NCBI RefSeq assembly: GCF_024171895.1
Contig: NZ_JAMTCQ010000014.1
Location: 124,001-188,000 of the forward strand
Direction of reading: 5' to 3'
Source: Prauserella halophila
GTDB taxonomy: Bacteria; Actinomycetota; Actinomycetes; Mycobacteriales; Pseudonocardiaceae
DNA length: 64,000 bases
Both the position numbers and the translations under genes were made by a program. Positions 60,852 through 64,000 of this stretch are shown here, piece after piece (the stretch's first letter is position 1; the number at the start of each line of letters is the position of its first letter). The notes under the pieces are model-generated. The model made no database searches, had not been told where the DNA came from, and worked only from the letters and a program-made list of their open reading frames with translations.

Positions 60852-62047
60852 GCGGACATGTCGTCGTCGAGGCCGACGGTGGTTCGCGCGGCAATCCCGG
60901 GCCCGCCGGCTACGGCGCGGTGGTGAAGGACGCCGACACGGGCGAGGTGCTGGCCGAGCGGGCCGTGGGAATCGGCACCGCGACCAACAACGTCGCCGAG
61001 TACAGCGGCCTCGTCGCGGGCCTCGAAGCCGCGGCCGCAGCCGGAGCGTCCACTGTGGACGTAAAAATGGATTCCAAGCTCGTCGTCGAGCAGATGTGCG
61101 GGCGGTGGAAGATCAAGAACGCCGCGTTGCAGCCGCTGGCGCTCGAGGCGCGTGACCTCGCGGGCCGCTTCGATCGGGTGCGGTACGAGTGGATCCCCCG
61201 CGCGAAGAACTCGCATGCCGACCGGCTCGCCAACGAGGCCATGGACACGCAGGCCTCCGGCGGCGCCGCCGAGCCGGAACCGGCCGCCGAAGCCGAGCAG
61301 GCCGCGTTGCCGCTGAACGAACCAGCCAAGGCGGACACCGCCAAGGCGGACACCGCTGCGGCAGCCACCGCCGGGTCCGCGAACGCCGGCGGCGCGCCGA
61401 CGGGCTGGACGGGCGCCACGGGAACCCCGACGCGACTGCTGCTCGTCCGGCACGGGCAGACCGAGATGTCGGTCGACCGGCGCTACTCCGGGCTCGGCGA
61501 CGTCGCGCTGACCGAGACGGGCCGGTGGCAGGCGCAGGCCGTGGCGAAACGACTGGCCGGAATGGACGATGTACGCGACGCCGATCCCGTGATCGTCGCA
61601 TCGCCGCTCACGCGCGCCTCGGCAACGGCGCAGGCCGTCGCCGAGGCGCTCGGCACGTCGATGGAGACGCTGCAGCCGTTGCGGGAGACCGATTTCGGCG
61701 CCTGGGAAGGGCTGACGTTCGCCGAGGCGTCACGGCGCCACCCCGACGTGCACAGCAGGTGGATGAGCGACACGTCGGTGCCGCCGCCGGACGGTGAGAG
61801 CTTCGACGTCGTGTACGCCCGCGTGCAGCAGGCCTACGACCGGTTGATCCAGCAGTACGCGGGCCGGACGGTCGTGGTCGTCAGCCACGTGACGCCGATC
61901 AAGATGCTGCTGCGACTGGCGCTCGACGGCGGCGCGTCGCTGCTGTTCCGGCTGCATCTCGACCCGGCGTCGCTGTCGATCGCCGACTTCTATCCGGACG
62001 GCAACGCCAGCGTGCGGCTGGTCAACGACGTGTCCCACCTTCGGTGA
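60848..62047 (+). CDS. Bifunctional RNase H / acid phosphatase (Rv2228c-like)
   Basis: 399 aa from GTG 60848. The N-terminal RNase H1-like domain carries the acidic active site: 'VEADGGSRGNPGPAGYGAVV' (D), 'NNVAEYSGLVAGLEA' (E), 'DVKMDSKLVVEQM' (D) and 'NSHADRLANEAM' (D). An Ala/Lys/Glu linker (PAKADTAKADT) leads to a histidine-phosphatase domain with LLLVRHGQTE, 'VASPLTRASATAQAVAEALG', 'ETDFGAWEGL' and 'VVSHVTPIKMLL'. It degrades RNA-DNA hybrids and removes phosphate, possibly alpha-ribazole phosphate. Directly precedes rnpB. Confidence 0.95.
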   Translation: MSGHVVVEADGGSRGNPGPAGYGAVVKDADTGEVLAERAVGIGTATNNVAEYSGLVAGLEAAAAAGASTVDVKMDSKLVVEQMCGRWKIKNAALQPLALEARDLAGRFDRVRYEWIPRAKNSHADRLANEAMDTQASGGAAEPEPAAEAEQAALPLNEPAKADTAKADTAAAATAGSANAGGAPTGWTGATGTPTRLLLVRHGQTEMSVDRRYSGLGDVALTETGRWQAQAVAKRLAGMDDVRDADPVIVASPLTRASATAQAVAEALGTSMETLQPLRETDFGAWEGLTFAEASRRHPDVHSRWMSDTSVPPPDGESFDVVYARVQQAYDRLIQQYAGRTVVVVSHVTPIKMLLRLALDGGASLLFRLHLDPASLSIADFYPDGNASVRLVNDVSHLR

Positions 62048-62074
62048 CACCCGCCGACGGGGACCGAGTAGCCT
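62044..62074 (+). promoter_or_regulatory. rnpB promoter
   Basis: -10 TAGCCT (62069-62074) lies 7 nt before the predicted RNA 5' end; GTGACA (62044-62049) is a -35-like hexamer at 19 bp spacing, overlapping the stop of the preceding gene. Confidence 0.65.
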
Positions 62075-62081
62075 GATCGCC

Positions 62082-62511
62082 GAGGACGAGTTGGCAGGGC
62101 GGCCGCGACGCCGCGCCCGCGTGGCGTGGTTTCGAGGAAAGTCCGGACTCCGCAGGGCAGGGTGGTTGCTAACGGCAACCCGGGGTGACCCGCGGGACAG
62201 TGCCACAGAAAACAGACCGCCCGGCGGTGCTGCACCGGTGCCGGTGGCGCCGGTGCGGTGGCCGGGTAAGGGTGAAACGGCGGTGTAAGAGACCACCAGC
62301 GTCCCGGGCGACCGGGGCGGCTCGGTAAACCCCACCCGGAGCAAGGTCAAGAGGGAGCCTCAGGGCTCCTGCGCAGGCGTTCGAGGGCGGCCCGTCCGAG
62401 GCTTGCGGGTAGACCGCTGGAGCCTGCCGGCAACGGCAGGCCGAGATGGATGGTCGCCGCCCACGGCCGAGCCGTGGGAACAGAATCCGGCTTACATGCC
62501 AACTCGTCCTC
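62082..62511 (+). ncRNA. rnpB: RNase P RNA (bacterial type A)
   Basis: About 430 nt. The ends pair as P1 (GAGGACGAGTTGGCA with TGCCAACTCGTCCTC at 62497-62511). Conserved core segments are present: 'GAGGAAAGTCCGGACTCC', 'ACAGAAAACAGACCGCC', 'GGTAAGGGTGAAACGG', 'AAGAGACCACCAG', 'GTAAACCCCACCCGGAGCAA' and 'AGATGGATGG...ACAGAATCCGGCTTA'. It is the catalytic RNA that matures tRNA 5' ends. Position after the RNase H gene is usual for actinobacteria. Confidence 0.97.
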
Positions 62512-62629
62512 CCACCTGCGCCGATTCTCGGATCAGGTCTCTCACCTGCACTTTTACCGTTTCCGGACGTTGGCCGACATCGGCAGCTGGTAGGCTGACT
62601 CGCCGCTGGGGCGCGGCGGATGCAAGGGG

Positions 62630-62989
62630 ATGATCGACTCATTGCGAGGGACGAGCACACCCGGAGCTCTGCCGGATGACGGTGGGCAATCCCGTGCGCT
62701 GGTCGGAGCGGGCGGCATGAGCGACGGGGAGCCGGCACGTTACGTAGTCACCGCCGAGCCGGACATCGATACCGACCCCGTTGTGGCGCATTGGCGCGCG
62801 AAGGCCGGTGCCTACGGAGTACGGCCACATCCCGACGACGCGGCGGCGATGCATGCGCAGACCGACTCGATGCGCGGCATCATCCCCGACGAGCAGCTCG
62901 TGGAGGACGAGAAGCTCCTGGTCGCGGTGCTGCAGTTGCAGGCGATCGAGGCCTACGCGGGCGGTTTCGAGTTCCACCGTGACCGTTGA
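62630..62989 (+). CDS. Small hypothetical protein
   Basis: 119 aa from ATG 62630, or 90 aa from ATG 62717 (MSDGEPARYVV), which has GGAG 9 nt upstream and may be the true start. The C-terminal ~70 residues (VVAHWRAKAGAYGVRPHPDD, 'IIPDEQLVEDEKLLVAVLQL', 'IEAYAGGFEFHRDR') look like a conserved helical protein, but I do not recognise the family. No membrane segment or signal. A -10-like TAGGCT is at 62591. Confidence 0.6.
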   Translation: MIDSLRGTSTPGALPDDGGQSRALVGAGGMSDGEPARYVVTAEPDIDTDPVVAHWRAKAGAYGVRPHPDDAAAMHAQTDSMRGIIPDEQLVEDEKLLVAVLQLQAIEAYAGGFEFHRDR

Positions 62990-63084
62990 CTCCTGCGAGG
63001 TCGGTCCGGGTGCAAGCCGTCGTGGCCACGGGGCTCCGCCCGGGTCCGGTCGCCGACGGAAGCGAGTGCTCGCGGAGGTGGCCG

Positions 63085-63759
63085 GTGTCGACAGCTGACG
63101 TACGCGACGCCTACGGCAGGCGGGCTCTCGAGTACGCCGACTTCGCCTGCGCGCCCGAACTCATGGCCGAACCGGACCGGAACCTCGTGGCCCGCTGGGC
63201 CGCGAGCGTCGACGGCCGCATCGTCGACGCCGGGTGCGGACCGGGACAGTGGACCGACTTCCTCCGCCGCAACACCGACGAGCACAGCACCGACGACCAC
63301 ACCATCGACGAGCACAGCGTCCGCGTGGGCAGCCGCGTCGAAGGTGTGGACCTGGTGCCGGAGTTCGTCGACATCGCCCGCGCGCGATTCCCGTCCACCC
63401 CGTTCCGTGTCGCCGAGCTGGATGCACTCGGCGTCCCCGACGGCTCGGTGGCGGGGATCCTGTCGTGGTACTCGATCATCCACTCCCGCCCCGACGACGT
63501 GCCCCGCATTCTCGGCGAGTTCGCGCGCTGCCTGCGCGACGGCGGCAGTCTGCTGCTCGGTATGGCCCGCCAGGTCGACGGCTCGCGGGTCGAACCGTTC
63601 CCGCACGCCGTCACGACCGCCTACTTCTGGCCGGTCGAGGAGATGTCGCGGCTGCTCCTCGACGCGGGATTCCACGTCGAGGAGAGCGAGACCCGCGACG
63701 ATCCCGGTCATCGTCCCCATGCGGCACTCGTCGCCCGCCGGGTCTGCGACGTGGCGTGA
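63085..63759 (+). CDS. Class I SAM-dependent methyltransferase
   Basis: 224 aa from GTG 63085, supported by GGAGG 6 nt upstream. Motif I is 'IVDAGCGPGQWTDFL', motif II acidic residue in 'GVDLVPEFVDIARARF', motif III region 'ELDALGVPDGSVAGILSWYS', then 'RCLRDGGSLLLGM'. A His/Asp/Ser-rich insertion (TDEHSTDDHTIDEHS) sits between motif I and the second strand, coded by a short repeat. Substrate unknown; likely small molecule. Confidence 0.88.
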   Translation: MSTADVRDAYGRRALEYADFACAPELMAEPDRNLVARWAASVDGRIVDAGCGPGQWTDFLRRNTDEHSTDDHTIDEHSVRVGSRVEGVDLVPEFVDIARARFPSTPFRVAELDALGVPDGSVAGILSWYSIIHSRPDDVPRILGEFARCLRDGGSLLLGMARQVDGSRVEPFPHAVTTAYFWPVEEMSRLLLDAGFHVEESETRDDPGHRPHAALVARRVCDVA

Positions 63760-63816
63760 CCGGCGGGCGTTGCCCGGGCGTACCGGGGACCTCCCGGCGC
63801 CGAGAACTGCCGGAGG

Positions 63817-63822
63817 TAGGTT
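63817..63822 (+). promoter_or_regulatory. -10 box of a leaderless transcript
   Basis: TAGGTT ends 6 nt before ATG 63829. Confidence 0.55.
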
Positions 63823-63828
63823 GGCAGC

Positions 63829-64000
63829 ATGACCTTCGCCAACGTGGGAACGCTCGGTGCGGTGCCCGGGAGACGTGATGAGCTCGCCGCCCACCTTTCC
63901 CGGCGCAGCGACGTGCTCGGCGAGGCGGGCTGCCTGCTTTACGAGGTCGGAGTCGGTGAGGATCCCGACACGGTGTACGTCATGGAGCTGTGGACCAGTG
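63829..64000 (+). CDS. ABM-domain (antibiotic biosynthesis monooxygenase-like) protein, truncated by window
   Basis: The first 57 codons are visible: 'MTFANVGTLGAVPGRRDELA', 'HLSRRSDVLGEAGCLLYEVG', 'DPDTVYVMELWTS'. The pattern of a ferredoxin-like beta-strand, helix, 'GC..YEV......D.VYV.E.W.S' is typical of small ABM monooxygenases of about 100 residues. The C-terminal half is beyond the window. Substrate unknown. Confidence 0.8.
   Translation, partial: MTFANVGTLGAVPGRRDELAAHLSRRSDVLGEAGCLLYEVGVGEDPDTVYVMELWTS

Overview
The window is high-GC, densely packed actinobacterial chromosome. GTG starts, 4-bp ATGA/GTGA stop-start overlaps and a cluster layout recalled from Mycobacterium suggest an actinomycete. 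Family content and repeat style fit Pseudonocardiaceae (Amycolatopsis/Saccharomonospora-like); that is inference. It carries mostly housekeeping and accessory metabolism; no phage, CRISPR array or tRNA gene was recognised.

Region 1 (1-7640): an eroding accessory region. A truncated FAD amine/sarcosine-type oxidase faces a PucR-family activator. Beyond it lies a graveyard of three decayed genes (MFS symporter, S9 peptidase, amidohydrolase), a gamma-glutamyltransferase-like gene with an altered nucleophile, an IS30 transposase remnant, a divergent acetyltransferase/LysR pair and an alpha/beta hydrolase.

Region 2 (7634-21564): the conserved block around rhlE (Rv3212-Rv3205c-like): a beta-propeller membrane protein, DEAD-box helicase, ferritin-like protein, DUF3107, two TetR regulators with divergent partners (an AurF-like diiron oxygenase and alpha/beta hydrolases), a DUF3152 zincin, MoeZ and a TIGR02569 protein, then an imine-reductase fragment and a SnoaL-like gene.

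Region 3 (21685-33859): a nitrate/nitrite assimilation island: nitrate reductase, its electron-transfer subunit, a nitrate transporter, NirBD and siroheme genes (HemD fused to a winged helix, a CbiX-type chelatase, a second HemD). A GlnR-type box lies upstream of nirB, and a shared promoter motif lies upstream of the nitrate reductase and transporter. A broken 13E12/DUF222 HNH gene interrupts the island.

Region 4 (33894-53967): DUF3558 lipoprotein, an iron-regulated siderophore-interacting protein with an IdeR-like box on its start codon, an alkyltransferase-like protein, the AdnAB recombination helicase-nuclease, a potassium channel, two tandem duplications (zinc metallopeptidases, polytopic membrane proteins), an M16 peptidase pair, NudC and CobD.

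Region 5 (54050-64000): an M15 DD-peptidase, SURF1, fructosamine kinase, low-molecular-weight phosphatase, an intact DUF222 HNH gene, then Nif3-like, zinc-ribbon and RNase H/phosphatase genes in one operon, RNase P RNA, a hypothetical gene, a methyltransferase and the start of an ABM-domain monooxygenase.

Short tandem repeats (15-30 bp) recur at gene edges and inside coding regions, and several genes look leaderless (a TANNNT box 6-7 nt before the start).
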